Under the pieces are notes generated by a model. The model saw only the letters and a program-made list of their open reading frames with translations. It did not search any database and was not told where the DNA came from. From Crocinitomicaceae bacterium (GTDB lineage: Bacteria; Bacteroidota; Bacteroidia; Flavobacteriales_D; Sanyastnellaceae), in the NCBI GenBank assembly GCA_002700285.1, contig PACT01000009.1:23841-87840 (forward strand): 64,000 bases of DNA, read 5' to 3'. Below, piece after piece: positions 28,401 to 36,905 of this stretch (position 1 is its first letter; every line of letters begins with the position of its first letter). A program made the translations under genes and the position numbers.

Positions 28401-28586
28401 CACCACATTGACAACGAGCGTGATGGAGAACAGAACCAACAACACTTCAAACCACCCAGCTTGAAACACGAGTTTCATGGCCGAACTGGTTCCGAAATCG
28501 TTCTCTATAAACGTTGCAACTCCAATTGCGACTGCAAATACAAGAATGTAGATTCCGGCAAAAGAAGTAGAAAAAAATCGTTTCAC
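25431..28586 (-). CDS. ccsBA: cytochrome c biogenesis protein CcsBA (ResB-CcsA fusion)
   Basis: A 1051-residue inner-membrane protein of system II cytochrome c maturation, which exports heme and attaches it to CxxCH. The N-terminal half is ResB-like, with membrane helices at 10-30, 45-65 and 75-95 (HLSMVMILVGAGVTRYFGYE) and a large periplasmic region. A helix with FILHMRL and others lies in the CcsA half. The heme-handling WWD signature is ESWGRYWGWDAKETWALVSI, flanked by candidate heme-ligand histidines in WLTIHVSLIAGSY and LHMRLIP. The fused form of about 1000-1050 residues is common in Bacteroidota. It follows an OB-fold lipoprotein gene (6 nt) and precedes the TonB-like gene. Confidence 0.94.
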   Translation of the reverse strand: MKRFFSTSFAGIYILVFAVAIGVATFIENDFGTSSAMKLVFQAGWFEVLLVLFSITLVVNVVKYKMISQKRWALVIFHLSMVMILVGAGVTRYFGYEGTMHIREGEASNTILSRDSYLNFQASSNGNNYEFSEPVLFSSIGSNAFNEKYNVAGREVKVEVLDILPNPANLLAQSSSGQPILKIVYGGSGSRQEFYIGEGERRTLFGLNFDFSQTLEDSSAVDFSETPTDFNIYFSEGNLFFKSRTDLSEIVMISQTQSALSANQVHPLKLRSLYDTGDKGFVFGDFMPSGELRLTSTGRKLDYSSTIGISLKVTIDDVPFERYIFGRNGGEGRAEVFQVDGLELSASYGSKRIQLPFSLYLNDFIMDRYPGTNSPASYASEVTLIDDRNQIREDHRIFMNHVLDHDGFRFFQSSFDQDELGTYLSVNNDYWGTMITYFSYAFFTLGLVMVFFSKKTRFYILSQKLKKLQDKRFIFLTLVCVSSILSQPAIAQETIKPVLPELYYVDDDHAELFNTVIVQDFKGRMKPMQTLSNELMRKVTGKTKYNGFTASTTVLSMYADAQNWYSAPMIGYGKNKGIADIIGVSLGDLASYKDFFFEDGSYKLGAEIRKATGKNPAERGMYEKQLVKVDERVNIVGMIFAGSFFKVIPIEGDENNTWVGERSSGQTSEATTSPIAQAFFSTYRRALYDAMQSVESGELETGADIYQLCNQIVLELKQYQTVNGAEVMPSKSRIATEIALNNSNVFNRLALYYFMLGMLFLGLLFYSVFFPEGKAKKFRIALVVLVIIGFVFHTSGLGARWYITGRAPWSNGYESMIYIAWTSVLAGLIFTRKSLGAMAATMVLGGAILLIAMLSYLDPEITPLVPVLKSYWLTIHVSLIAGSYGFLMLGAIIGFINLLLYVLLSKKNKSVIVKIIKEMTYISEMTLTGGIVLLSVGTYLGGVWANESWGRYWGWDAKETWALVSILVYAFILHMRLIPGLKSVFAYNFATLFGLSSVIMTYFGVNYYLSGLHSYAAGDPVPIPNWVYYAVASAAIVSFIAYLQKNKHQIS

Positions 28587-28592
28587 TATCGT

Positions 28593-29318
28593 TTATTTAA
28601 TTATAACCGCATCCTCCATAAGTAGCGCATACTTGTATCCAGCACCGAAATCTCTGTTTGTCGAAATCAAACCTTCAAAAGCAACAGTCTGTCCCACAGA
28701 GACACTCTCATTAGAAGTGATTACAAAATCATAGTCATCCGCTGACCCATCTGCCAAATGAATCCAGTTCCTGTCCATGATGGCATCGTTTACTTTCATA
28801 ACGTCCCCTTGAACCTTCACGATTTTACCAGCTAAACTCTCGGCGTTAGACACAATGTCTGCGATAGAAATGAAGCCTTCAACTGACGAAGTCATCGGCT
28901 CTGTCTTGTTTGCCTTTTCAATGAAAGAGACCAAATATATTTGATCAAATACTCTACCAAACTCCTTGCTTTCAAACTCTTCCATAAACAAACGCCCCGA
29001 ATAAACATATTCTTCGCCCGCGATGAAGTCGTTCTTCAGCGTCGCAATCCAATAGGGTTCGCCCACACTTAACCCGTCACCTTCTCCTTCAACCTTCAAA
29101 TATGAGTACTTCGATGTTTGGAGAACTTCTATGGCTTTTACCTGATAAGAAGTAATTTTTGAAGATTCAGGTGATTTGTTGCCTGTAAAAATGCCCGTCC
29201 TTGAAGCATCACTTCCAATCGCTTCGATGACTTTCCCTTCATCACCGCATCCGTAAAGAAATATAGCGCTGATAACCAGTATTTTAAAACATGTAAGAAT
29301 TGAATTTCTCATTTTCAA
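28593..29318 (-). CDS. OB-fold-like lipoprotein in the cytochrome c maturation operon
   Basis: A 241-residue lipoprotein. The signal peptide ends in a lipobox with FLYGC near residue 24 (starts at 29318 or 29312). The C-terminal half has an OB-fold-like pattern: LAGKIVKVQGDVMKVNDAIM, RNWIHLADG, YDFVITSNESVSVGQTVAFE, typical of Bacteroidota OB-fold proteins linked to c-type cytochromes. It immediately precedes ccsBA (6 nt), so a role in periplasmic heme delivery or cytochrome assembly is plausible, perhaps by analogy to the OB-fold heme chaperone CcmE. No CcmE heme-binding histidine motif was found, so the analogy is structural only. The 29319-29507 interval upstream has no gene. Confidence 0.7.
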   Translation of the reverse strand: MKMRNSILTCFKILVISAIFLYGCGDEGKVIEAIGSDASRTGIFTGNKSPESSKITSYQVKAIEVLQTSKYSYLKVEGEGDGLSVGEPYWIATLKNDFIAGEEYVYSGRLFMEEFESKEFGRVFDQIYLVSFIEKANKTEPMTSSVEGFISIADIVSNAESLAGKIVKVQGDVMKVNDAIMDRNWIHLADGSADDYDFVITSNESVSVGQTVAFEGLISTNRDFGAGYKYALLMEDAVIIK

Positions 29319-29507
29319 AAACGCTGTATTATTTTGACTGTAAATCTATGAAACAGTACGCCACTTTGTAAGTAAAAATAACATAAAGCACATTGCATTC
29401 AACCTTCTTTAACAACATCGACCTAATCAATGCCTCACGAGAGGTTTATTTAACAGAACCTCCCTACATTTTTCATTCTGCGCAACTCCTTCTGGATCGA
29501 ATGTCTC

Positions 29508-30638
29508 TTAATCTATCTTTAATTCATAGTTCACCCCTCGGTCTGCAAGTCCATCAAGCATAAACTGCACACACGCGTGATTCTTACCGATAAACTCAGG
29601 AACAATGATTCCTTTCTCATCATAAAGACCTTCAGCGAGCATCCTGATGGCCATCGTGGCCGTGTAGCCAGTCGTCCGCGCCATACTGTGAACCTTTGTT
29701 TCTGAACAATATTCGTCAAACAGCGTATAGGTATGTCGTTCTGGCTTGCCGTTTTTAACCCCTGCGACCTCTATGCGCATGACCGTGTAGTCAACTTCTC
29801 CAGGCTTAAGTTCCCATTGCGGAAAAAGAAGCTTTGCAGTAAGGTCAATGGGGCGAATATCTACCCCGTTTACTTCTGTGGGTTCAGCGCTGAAAAACCC
29901 AGCTTCTCGCATAATCTCCATTAACCTGATGTGACCAGGGTAACGAAGTGTTTTTTCTTTGATATTGGGGATGTGAGGCATTGTCTTTGAGAGCGATCTG
30001 ATGCCATCGCTGTTAAACGTTTCAAGCGTTCCAACCTTATCGAAATGAAGCAATTCCGGCTCTGACAAAGCGGGCATGGTCACAAGCTTACCATTCTCAA
30101 TATAACGCGCGGGACGTGTATACTCTTCTATGACATCGATGGGAGAAAAAACAGCTTTATACTCATAAGGAAGCTCACGCACCTTAGGTAAACCACCGAC
30201 ATAGATTAAAATGGAATCGGTTTGGTCTAAAATAGAATCCACATATCCGGGAAGGATGTTACTCATCCCTGGAGCCACTCCGCAATCCACAATCGCTGTG
30301 ACGCCATTTGCTTTTGCCAAATCATCTAATGTCAATGCATCTTCAGGAAAAAAGGAAATATCTACCACATTTTTACCTGCCTTTAAAATACGTTCTGTGG
30401 TCCGATACCCCATAAATCCGGGAACAGCATTCAAGACCAAATCTTGGTTTTTCAGTACCTCCAAAAGTGAACGCTCATCATCCAAATCGACCGCCACAGT
30501 TGCAACATCGTGACCGTTAAATTTCTCTAAGTTCTTTTGACTGATATCAGCCACCGTGACTTCAAACTCCGAGCCCTTGGCAAGGTCAAAAGCCATGGGG
30601 GCACCTACAAGGCCTGCTCCTAATACAATTACTTTCAT
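29508..30638 (-). CDS. saccharopine dehydrogenase family protein
   Basis: A 376-residue cytoplasmic NAD(P)-binding protein. The Rossmann fold is at the N-terminus: MKVIVLGAGLVGAPMAFDLA, with an acidic residue after the second strand (VTVADIS). Further conserved blocks are VLNAVPGFMGYRTTERILKAG, VVDISFFPEDAL, AIVDCGVAPGMSNILPGY and YVGGLPKVRELPYEYKAVFS, which belong to the saccharopine dehydrogenase / lysine 6-dehydrogenase group. Likely role: amino acid (lysine) catabolism or a related reductive step. The exact substrate cannot be set from sequence. It starts 32 nt after the penicillin acylase stop on the same strand, but no functional link is evident. Confidence 0.87.
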   Translation of the reverse strand: MKVIVLGAGLVGAPMAFDLAKGSEFEVTVADISQKNLEKFNGHDVATVAVDLDDERSLLEVLKNQDLVLNAVPGFMGYRTTERILKAGKNVVDISFFPEDALTLDDLAKANGVTAIVDCGVAPGMSNILPGYVDSILDQTDSILIYVGGLPKVRELPYEYKAVFSPIDVIEEYTRPARYIENGKLVTMPALSEPELLHFDKVGTLETFNSDGIRSLSKTMPHIPNIKEKTLRYPGHIRLMEIMREAGFFSAEPTEVNGVDIRPIDLTAKLLFPQWELKPGEVDYTVMRIEVAGVKNGKPERHTYTLFDEYCSETKVHSMARTTGYTATMAIRMLAEGLYDEKGIIVPEFIGKNHACVQFMLDGLADRGVNYELKID

Positions 30639-30670
30639 GGTTATAAAATTATAAAGTGATAGCTATTAAT

Positions 30671-33028
30671 TTATTGAACGCGAATAAATGACTCCCCTAT
30701 TTTCACACCGTCAATCTCTGCTTGATCCATTCTCTGCTTGCGAAACTTCCCTGAATGATACATGTCGGCTTGGTTGTCGTAATACGGACTGAATACATTG
30801 CCAGACTGACCTGTAGGAAGAATGCTTTCAGAGGCATTGACATCACCGAAGTCCACAGAAACCCGCATTGCTGGACCTGAGAACACGTCGAAATCAACAG
30901 TGTCTGTTAGCTTAAATTCATATTTACACAGCGCGTCTTTTGCCGATGGGACTTCATACCTGCCCACATTTAATAGATCATCTAAAAGCGCCACTTCTCC
31001 CATCGCATGTTTGTGTGTGAGATGGTGAAGTTTTCCATATTGCCATGTCGAAGAATCGGCGCCTCTATCTTCAATAATTTCATCGATTGCTGCCAGAAAA
31101 GCGCTTTTGACAATCTGTTGTGCTGACTCAATTTCATCAGTATTTTGATTGTCCCACCAGGGAGACTCATTGTTCTGAAGCACAAGCGGGAATGTGTTTT
31201 CACATACAATTGTCCCTCTGAATGTGAGGTAGTTCTCCACCCCCAATTCATCTTTAAAAACATCTTTAATCACAGCGTGCATCCATCTATAGTAAATCGT
31301 AGGCTCGACCTCATCCATGGTGTGCGTGCCTCTCCAATCTTTCATCTTTTCGAAATATTTGGCATAAACGCCTTCGAAATTATTATCCGAAGCGTAGTCA
31401 CACATCATCTTACAGTTGTCCTCATACACCGGAGAATGACTACTCAACTGCAATGCCTGAGAGTCTTCCATGGTCCAGTCCGTTTTGTCCTTTGAAAGGG
31501 CATTAATGATTGATACTGCACGTGTATTCCCGGCATAGTAATACCCCGGATAATGAACGCCATCGACATCCTCAGGTGCGTTGTTCGTCGAGAAAATGAA
31601 ACCCCGTTCAGGATTGATCGTCTGGGGGTTTTTGGAGAAATCATACCATCCGAGAATGTCATTCTCAGCAAGAGAACCGTCTTGTATGGATTTCGAATCG
31701 GATGACGGGGATCGGATGGGGAGTTTCGCGGCAGCCCACCAAGCGATATTCCCCTCTATGTCTCCATGCATGACATTTAATCCCGGTGCATGAAACAACG
31801 ACACAGCATGTTCAACCTCCGCCATGTTTTTTGCTCTTGAGAGCCCATAGAAGGCCTCCTGGATAAGGTTTTCAGGATACTTCATATAAGTCCACCACAT
31901 AGACACGCTGTCCGAAATCAAAGGCCCATGTTTGGTGCTTCTTACCTCAAATTCCACATCCGCCTCGCCCGCAACATGAATGATCTCATGCGAAACATCC
32001 AAGTCAACCATTTTACCATCGTACAAATACTGATCTCCGGTGATTGTTTCCTGGTACAAATCGATATCGTCATTCACAAACATCGTAATACCCCAAGCTC
32101 TGTCTTTTGTGTGACCCAAGGGCGGAAATGGGACTCCCGCAATGTGATTTCCATAATACTCCAACTCAGGGGTGATCACATGTGCTTCATACCAAACAGA
32201 AGGCGAGGCGTACTTCATATGCGTGTCGTTGGAAAACAACACCGCTCCTGATTTGGTTTTCGAGCCGGAAATGACCCACGCATTCGACCCAATAAATTGA
32301 GGAACTGGCAATTTATCATCTAAGCGATTTGCCAAATCAGAAAATGCTGTAACATCGACAGAAGCGTTTTGGGTTGGGATTTTTGTGAACCCCTTCACCC
32401 CTGTAGAAACATCTGACAAATAGGTAGAATCAAAATTGGATTTGATCCAATCAACAATGGGCTCCGTTTTAATGTGAATTGCAAAACTATAGGCCATAAA
32501 TCCTGCAACTTTGTACATATCCATAATTTGAAACTGCTGAGGAGTCTCCCCTAAAAGCAAATACTCAACAGGATAATTTTCTTCACCAATAAATGTGTTG
32601 ACACCTTGTAAATATGCACGAGCAGCAGACTTGGTTTTTTCTGACGAAGTGTGTTCAAACAATGCGGCGTCCTTGACCGCGGCGTCTCTAATCCCAAGTG
32701 TTCTCAAATACCGGTCGTTTTCGACCATGTCAGCTCCGAGAAGTTCGGACAATTCTCCCCCACCGGCACGACGAAGCAAATCCATCTGCCATAACCGCTC
32801 AGAAGCATGTACATACCCAAGCGCGAACATGGCGTCTGTCTCTGATTCAGCATAGATGTGAGGAACGGCCATGTCATCAAACACAATTTTGACATCATGA
32901 CCTATTTCAGACGACACAATCTCAAAATTATAATCTGTGGATGAGGACTGAATAAATAGATAAAGTGACACACCCAGAAGCAGAAAAATACCGACAATCA
33001 CATAAAACAATACCACGGCTTTTTTCAT
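30671..33028 (-). CDS. penicillin acylase family N-terminal-nucleophile hydrolase
   Basis: A 785-residue periplasmic Ntn-hydrolase precursor. Residues 5-27 form a signal anchor. The alpha part has GYVHASERLWQMDLLRRAGG (71-90). The autocatalytic cleavage site is FIGSNAW (246-252), where Ser248 would become the N-terminal nucleophile of the beta subunit. Other family motifs are FSNDTHM, GHTKDRAWGITM, NVMHGDIEGNIAWW and HKHAMGEVALLDDLLNVGRY. Known reactions: hydrolysis of beta-lactam side chains, N-acyl-homoserine lactones or other amides; the specificity here is unknown. Length fits the family (about 750-800). It is the first of two co-directional genes with the saccharopine-dehydrogenase-like gene. 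Confidence 0.92.
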   Translation of the reverse strand: MKKAVVLFYVIVGIFLLLGVSLYLFIQSSSTDYNFEIVSSEIGHDVKIVFDDMAVPHIYAESETDAMFALGYVHASERLWQMDLLRRAGGGELSELLGADMVENDRYLRTLGIRDAAVKDAALFEHTSSEKTKSAARAYLQGVNTFIGEENYPVEYLLLGETPQQFQIMDMYKVAGFMAYSFAIHIKTEPIVDWIKSNFDSTYLSDVSTGVKGFTKIPTQNASVDVTAFSDLANRLDDKLPVPQFIGSNAWVISGSKTKSGAVLFSNDTHMKYASPSVWYEAHVITPELEYYGNHIAGVPFPPLGHTKDRAWGITMFVNDDIDLYQETITGDQYLYDGKMVDLDVSHEIIHVAGEADVEFEVRSTKHGPLISDSVSMWWTYMKYPENLIQEAFYGLSRAKNMAEVEHAVSLFHAPGLNVMHGDIEGNIAWWAAAKLPIRSPSSDSKSIQDGSLAENDILGWYDFSKNPQTINPERGFIFSTNNAPEDVDGVHYPGYYYAGNTRAVSIINALSKDKTDWTMEDSQALQLSSHSPVYEDNCKMMCDYASDNNFEGVYAKYFEKMKDWRGTHTMDEVEPTIYYRWMHAVIKDVFKDELGVENYLTFRGTIVCENTFPLVLQNNESPWWDNQNTDEIESAQQIVKSAFLAAIDEIIEDRGADSSTWQYGKLHHLTHKHAMGEVALLDDLLNVGRYEVPSAKDALCKYEFKLTDTVDFDVFSGPAMRVSVDFGDVNASESILPTGQSGNVFSPYYDNQADMYHSGKFRKQRMDQAEIDGVKIGESFIRVQ

Positions 33029-33077
33029 GTGGCAAAACTAGACAATCACATACAGTTAACGTGTGAAAATCGAGAAC

Positions 33078-33953
33078 TTAAATTGACATCGGAACTTCCA
33101 TCAATAAAATCCTGGAATCTTTTTCAATTGTGATAGAAATTGAAGCGGTGTCCCAAATGCCAAACCCATCGCGCTTTTCTAACTTCTGCCCCTCAATCGT
33201 GGCTTCACCCTCTATGATAAATGCATACACACCGTTGTTTGCATCATTTAAACGATACTCCGTAGATTTCTCCTCACTGAACGCTCCGACACTAAACCAC
33301 GCATTCTGATGAATCCACACACCTTGATCAGTTTCATTTGGTGATAAAATCTGAGAGAACTCATTTTGAACTTCAAGGTCTCTGATGGCTTGTTGATCAT
33401 ACCTCGGTGTGACGTTCTTTTTGTTTGGGAAAAGCCAAATCTGCAAAACCTTGACGTCAAATTCCTGACTCGCATTAAACTCACTGTGTGTGATCCCCGT
33501 GCCTGCACTCATGACTTGCACATCTCCACTTTTAATCACCGTGCCATTGCCCATGTTGTCTTTGTGTTCAAGATCTCCCTCCAAAGGAATTGTGATAATT
33601 TCCATATTATCATGAGGATGCGTATTGAAGCCTTTACCCCCCGCAATCGAGTCATCATTGAGCACGCGTAGAACGCCGAAATGCATCCGCTCTGGGTTGT
33701 GATAATTGGCGAAACTGAACGTGTGGTTTACTTTCAACCAACCATGATCAGCTGAACCTCTTGAATTTGCTTTGTGTAAGACCGTATTCATCGTCTTGAT
33801 TTCATTATTTGGTACATGATTGAATCCTATGGTTCCTCTTAGCTTGTCAAAGGTAGACTCAGTATGCTGTGATGATGCTGAACGAATAAAAGGGGCAGCA
33901 AAAAAAGCCAAACCAGATGCTATCGTGCCTTTGATAAATTTAATTCTATTCAT
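33078..33953 (-). CDS. pirin family protein with an N-terminal export-type leader
   Basis: A 291-residue bicupin. From about residue 54 (MNTVLHKANSRGSADHGWLK) it is an ordinary pirin: HTFSFANYHNPERMHFGVLR, metal-ligand block GFNTHPHDNMEI, GTGITHSEFNAS and an LQIWLFPN strand. Usual pirins (quercetinase-like) begin near this internal methionine. The extra 53 residues start RIKFIKGTIASGLAFFAAPF, a basic-plus-hydrophobic signal peptide or anchor without a twin arginine. This implies export of a normally cytoplasmic family. The ATG at 33953 fits the leader. The possible activity is dioxygenase-like with a divalent metal, but is not established. Confidence 0.85.
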   Translation of the reverse strand: MNRIKFIKGTIASGLAFFAAPFIRSASSQHTESTFDKLRGTIGFNHVPNNEIKTMNTVLHKANSRGSADHGWLKVNHTFSFANYHNPERMHFGVLRVLNDDSIAGGKGFNTHPHDNMEIITIPLEGDLEHKDNMGNGTVIKSGDVQVMSAGTGITHSEFNASQEFDVKVLQIWLFPNKKNVTPRYDQQAIRDLEVQNEFSQILSPNETDQGVWIHQNAWFSVGAFSEEKSTEYRLNDANNGVYAFIIEGEATIEGQKLEKRDGFGIWDTASISITIEKDSRILLMEVPMSI

Positions 33954-34005
33954 AACTACAAGGTAAAAAAGATTGACTCTACATTTATTAACCTATATTG
34001 ATAGC

Positions 34006-34773
34006 TTGAAATACCTTAAAATCTTTCTTCGGCCCTCTATTTTCATGACCCTCGCAATCCTTGGAGAGGCCGGATACGCTCAATCAGCTTGTGATTTGGA
34101 ACCCGACCCGGGACCATGTGAAGCTGCGATAGTGGCATATTACTTCAATCAAGACTCACAATCTTGCGATTCTTTTACATGGGGGGGATGTGCTGGAGTG
34201 GTGCCGTTTGAGACGTTGGCAGAATGTCAATCGGCTTGTGAACCAGGTGGATTCAATCAAAATGAACTTTGTGATTCCATCATTGTCACTTTAAACTCAG
34301 TCGTACAACCTGAATTAGATACGCCAGGAGTTGTCACTATTTCTATGTCTTCGATATACGCAACGGGCTACACGTTTCCATATGCAGGGTTTCAATTGAT
34401 GGACACAGAGGGACTGATTGTCGCCTCAGAAGAGTTAAGTTCTGCGCCAAATGTTTACGGGATAGGGTCCAATATGAATGAAACACGTTACCTCATACTG
34501 CCTTCTTCTCTGACAAATCCCTTTTCAGGCCAACTCAATCTTGTGTCTGGCTTATTTGCGGGAACGCCTGAAGTGGCATGCAGCTATCCTATATCATGGT
34601 CAGATTCCTCCACCTCAATGATCGACCTGTCCGGTGACGATCTTCAATCTCGTTCAGAAGTTCAATGCTGGTATGACCTCATGGGACGAGAGTTACATCA
34701 TGGACCAACCCCCGGACAGTTTAGCATCGCATGGCTCAAGGATGGTAGCCGGAAAGTGATTTGGCAACAATAG
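34006..34773 (+). CDS. secreted Kunitz/BPTI-domain protein with a T9SS-like C-terminus
   Basis: Codes for about 255 residues from a TTG at 34006; other possible starts are TTG 33973 and ATG 34045. The preferred start gives a signal peptide (KYLKIFLRPSIFMTLAILGE) cut near AQSACD. The mature N-terminus is one Kunitz domain with six cysteines: CDLEPDPGPC, then YYFNQDSQSC, WGGCAG and TLAECQSAC. Cysteine spacings 8-15-7-11-3 match BPTI (8-15-7-12-3) but for one residue. The P1 position after the second cysteine is Glu. The C-terminus (WYDLMGRELHHG ... FSIAWLKDGSRKVIW) resembles a short T9SS sorting domain. Probably a surface protease inhibitor or adhesin. Confidence 0.77.
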   Translation: MKYLKIFLRPSIFMTLAILGEAGYAQSACDLEPDPGPCEAAIVAYYFNQDSQSCDSFTWGGCAGVVPFETLAECQSACEPGGFNQNELCDSIIVTLNSVVQPELDTPGVVTISMSSIYATGYTFPYAGFQLMDTEGLIVASEELSSAPNVYGIGSNMNETRYLILPSSLTNPFSGQLNLVSGLFAGTPEVACSYPISWSDSSTSMIDLSGDDLQSRSEVQCWYDLMGRELHHGPTPGQFSIAWLKDGSRKVIWQQ

Positions 34774-34850
34774 CCGAAATGCTTTCATGAAACTTAAGCG
34801 AGGGAAACACCCTTTCTATTTCTTAGATAAATAGCAACAACTTAATTACA

Positions 34851-35663
34851 ATGACACATTTCTTTCTTTCAATTATGAAAATGTTTCCCAGAACACAAAA
34901 GGCTTTCTGGAAGTGGTGGTATCAAAGGTTAGCGAAAAGTGGCCATGAAGACCTCTGGTCATTTATGAACTATGGATTTGAAGATGCAGACCCAGCAAAA
35001 CATACTGTACTAGAAAAAAAAGATGAAGACAACAGATTGTTTATTCAACTGTATGACACCGCAGCTGCATCCATTCCAATTCACGGCCTTAAAGCCTTAG
35101 AAATAGGGTCTGGACGAGGTGGCGGCGCTGCCTTTGTGACTGAATATCACAAACCTGATTCCATGGTCGGATTAGACTACTCTCAGAATGCTGTTGATCT
35201 GGCAACCCAAATGCATAAAGATTTAAAGACGCTTACTTTTGTCCAAGGAGATGCTGAGAAATTAGAATTCCCAAATGACTCATTCGATGCGGTCATTAAT
35301 GTGGAGTCATCTCATTGCTATGGCAATCAACAGTTGTTTTTCGAGGAAGTCATTCGCGTACTTAAGCCGGGAGGCTGGTTTAGCTGGGTGGATTTCCGAC
35401 CGAAAGAGAAGATCTCTGATCTGGAAAAAATGTTTAATCGTCCAGGTTGGGCATGTAAAACGGATAGAGTCATCTCGGAAGATGTTGTACGAGCCCTCGA
35501 CCGTATACACGACAGGAAATTAAAACTGATTGCAGAACATGTTCCCGGCTTACTCAAGGCTTCGTTTCGAGAGTTTTCAGGGGTCAAGGGATCAAAAATA
35601 TACAATTCCTTTTCCAACGGTGACATCGTTTACATGGCCAAAACCTTCCAGAAGAAAAAATAA
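34851..35663 (+). CDS. class I SAM-dependent methyltransferase
   Basis: A 270-residue cytoplasmic methyltransferase. Motif I is ALEIGSGRGGGAAFV (about 83-97), then VGLDYSQNAVDLA (motif II), FVQGDAEKLEFPNDSFDAVI (motif III region) and EVIRVLKPGGWFSWVDF (post-motif). An N-terminal amphipathic segment with several aromatics (PRTQKAFWKWWYQRLAK) resembles small-molecule or polyketide-type methyltransferases such as those for phthiotriol-like substrates and quinones. The acceptor is unknown. It lies 77 nt after the Kunitz gene and is convergent with the propeller-protein gene (13 nt apart). Confidence 0.87.
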   Translation: MTHFFLSIMKMFPRTQKAFWKWWYQRLAKSGHEDLWSFMNYGFEDADPAKHTVLEKKDEDNRLFIQLYDTAAASIPIHGLKALEIGSGRGGGAAFVTEYHKPDSMVGLDYSQNAVDLATQMHKDLKTLTFVQGDAEKLEFPNDSFDAVINVESSHCYGNQQLFFEEVIRVLKPGGWFSWVDFRPKEKISDLEKMFNRPGWACKTDRVISEDVVRALDRIHDRKLKLIAEHVPGLLKASFREFSGVKGSKIYNSFSNGDIVYMAKTFQKKK

Positions 35664-35675
35664 CATCAAAGGCGG

Positions 35676-36905
35676 TTAAATCTTCATCACAGAAATAACC
35701 TCTAGATGTCCTGGGCGGTTACCATTCAAAATTTGAATGATATATGGGCCCGGTTCTCCTTGTATCTCCAAATTTAATTCACTTGTATTGCTCACACTGT
35801 TGTTTTGAATCAAACGACCTTGTGGGTCAAAGATTGAAAGGGTACAAGATTCACAATAACCTCCCAGAGCGATTGTGAATGATCCGTTTGAGGGATTCGG
35901 AAACACAGAAACTTGCGTTTCCTGGATGTCATGAATTGCAGCCGTTTGATCGCCGATTTTTGACACGCCACTGCTTGTTGCGACCCAGACATTGTCATAA
36001 GTGTCAATTGCAATACCTCGGATATTTGGCCCCACCAAACCATCGCTCACATCATAATCAATCCATTCATTTCCATCCCACATTGCCACACCACCGACAC
36101 CCAGATATCCGACATAGATGCCCGCCCAGATTCTACCTTCAGAATCCATGTCCAAATCTACGATTTGGTTTAAGGTGTCTGGGGGAGGTAAAATATACAT
36201 CTGTGTAAACTGAGAAGCGACAAGGTTGTTTTCATCTAAAACAGAAATCCCTACACCTGTGCCCACCCATTTGTTGCCGTTGTCGTCAAACAGCAAATCC
36301 GTTGTATTGTTGCTGATTAACCCGTCTGAACTGTCATATGACGTGTACTCGACCCCATCATAAAATGTAATTCCACCTATGGGCGATCCAAACCATATGT
36401 GATCTGGGGCTGAAGCGACTGTCACGTTAACACCACTCCAGTGTGGAGAAGCGATAGAACTACATTCAGTGCCATCAAAATAAGAAATACCTGTCTGTGT
36501 ACCGATCCATATCACCCCGTTTTCTGCTTCATCAATACTTAGAACTTTGTTGTGATTAAGGCCATTTGAAGTGTCAAACGTGGTCCAAACTGCCCCATCA
36601 AATCGGCAGGCACCGAAGTCTGTCCCTATCCAAATATCTCCATTGTTCATCGCGCGAATCACCTTGATGTTGTCGCTCACCATATCCGGATCATCTGTGG
36701 TGTTGTAGGTGACCCAATTTTCACCATCGAACATTTGCAATCCCACTGAGGTACCAAACCAAAGATGATTCTCAGCGTCAATATCCAAACATTCAACGAA
36801 ATTATCCAACAGACCTTCTGATGTCGTGTAATTTGTAATGACTTGGGCGTGAAACTGAAATAGGGTTGCACAACCGAGGACAACCAGTGCGAATTTCTTC
36901 ATCAT
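35676..36905 (-). CDS. T9SS-secreted two-component-regulator-propeller repeat protein
   Basis: A 409-residue secreted protein with signal peptide (CATLFQFHAQ). Six or more Reg_prop repeats of the kind W(F/I)GTxxGxxxFDGxxW are seen, for example LWFGTSVGLQMFDGENW, IWIGTDFGACRFDGAVW, KWVGTGVGISVLDENN and VWVATSSGVSKIG. A T9SS type A domain ends the protein (VSVFPNPSNGSFTIALGG). Unlike HTCS sensors, it has no membrane helix, kinase or response-regulator module, so the propeller probably binds a ligand outside the cell. It is the last of a three-gene operon; its ATG overlaps the CotH-like stop by 4 nt. Confidence 0.9.
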   Translation of the reverse strand: MMKKFALVVLGCATLFQFHAQVITNYTTSEGLLDNFVECLDIDAENHLWFGTSVGLQMFDGENWVTYNTTDDPDMVSDNIKVIRAMNNGDIWIGTDFGACRFDGAVWTTFDTSNGLNHNKVLSIDEAENGVIWIGTQTGISYFDGTECSSIASPHWSGVNVTVASAPDHIWFGSPIGGITFYDGVEYTSYDSSDGLISNNTTDLLFDDNGNKWVGTGVGISVLDENNLVASQFTQMYILPPPDTLNQIVDLDMDSEGRIWAGIYVGYLGVGGVAMWDGNEWIDYDVSDGLVGPNIRGIAIDTYDNVWVATSSGVSKIGDQTAAIHDIQETQVSVFPNPSNGSFTIALGGYCESCTLSIFDPQGRLIQNNSVSNTSELNLEIQGEPGPYIIQILNGNRPGHLEVISVMKI

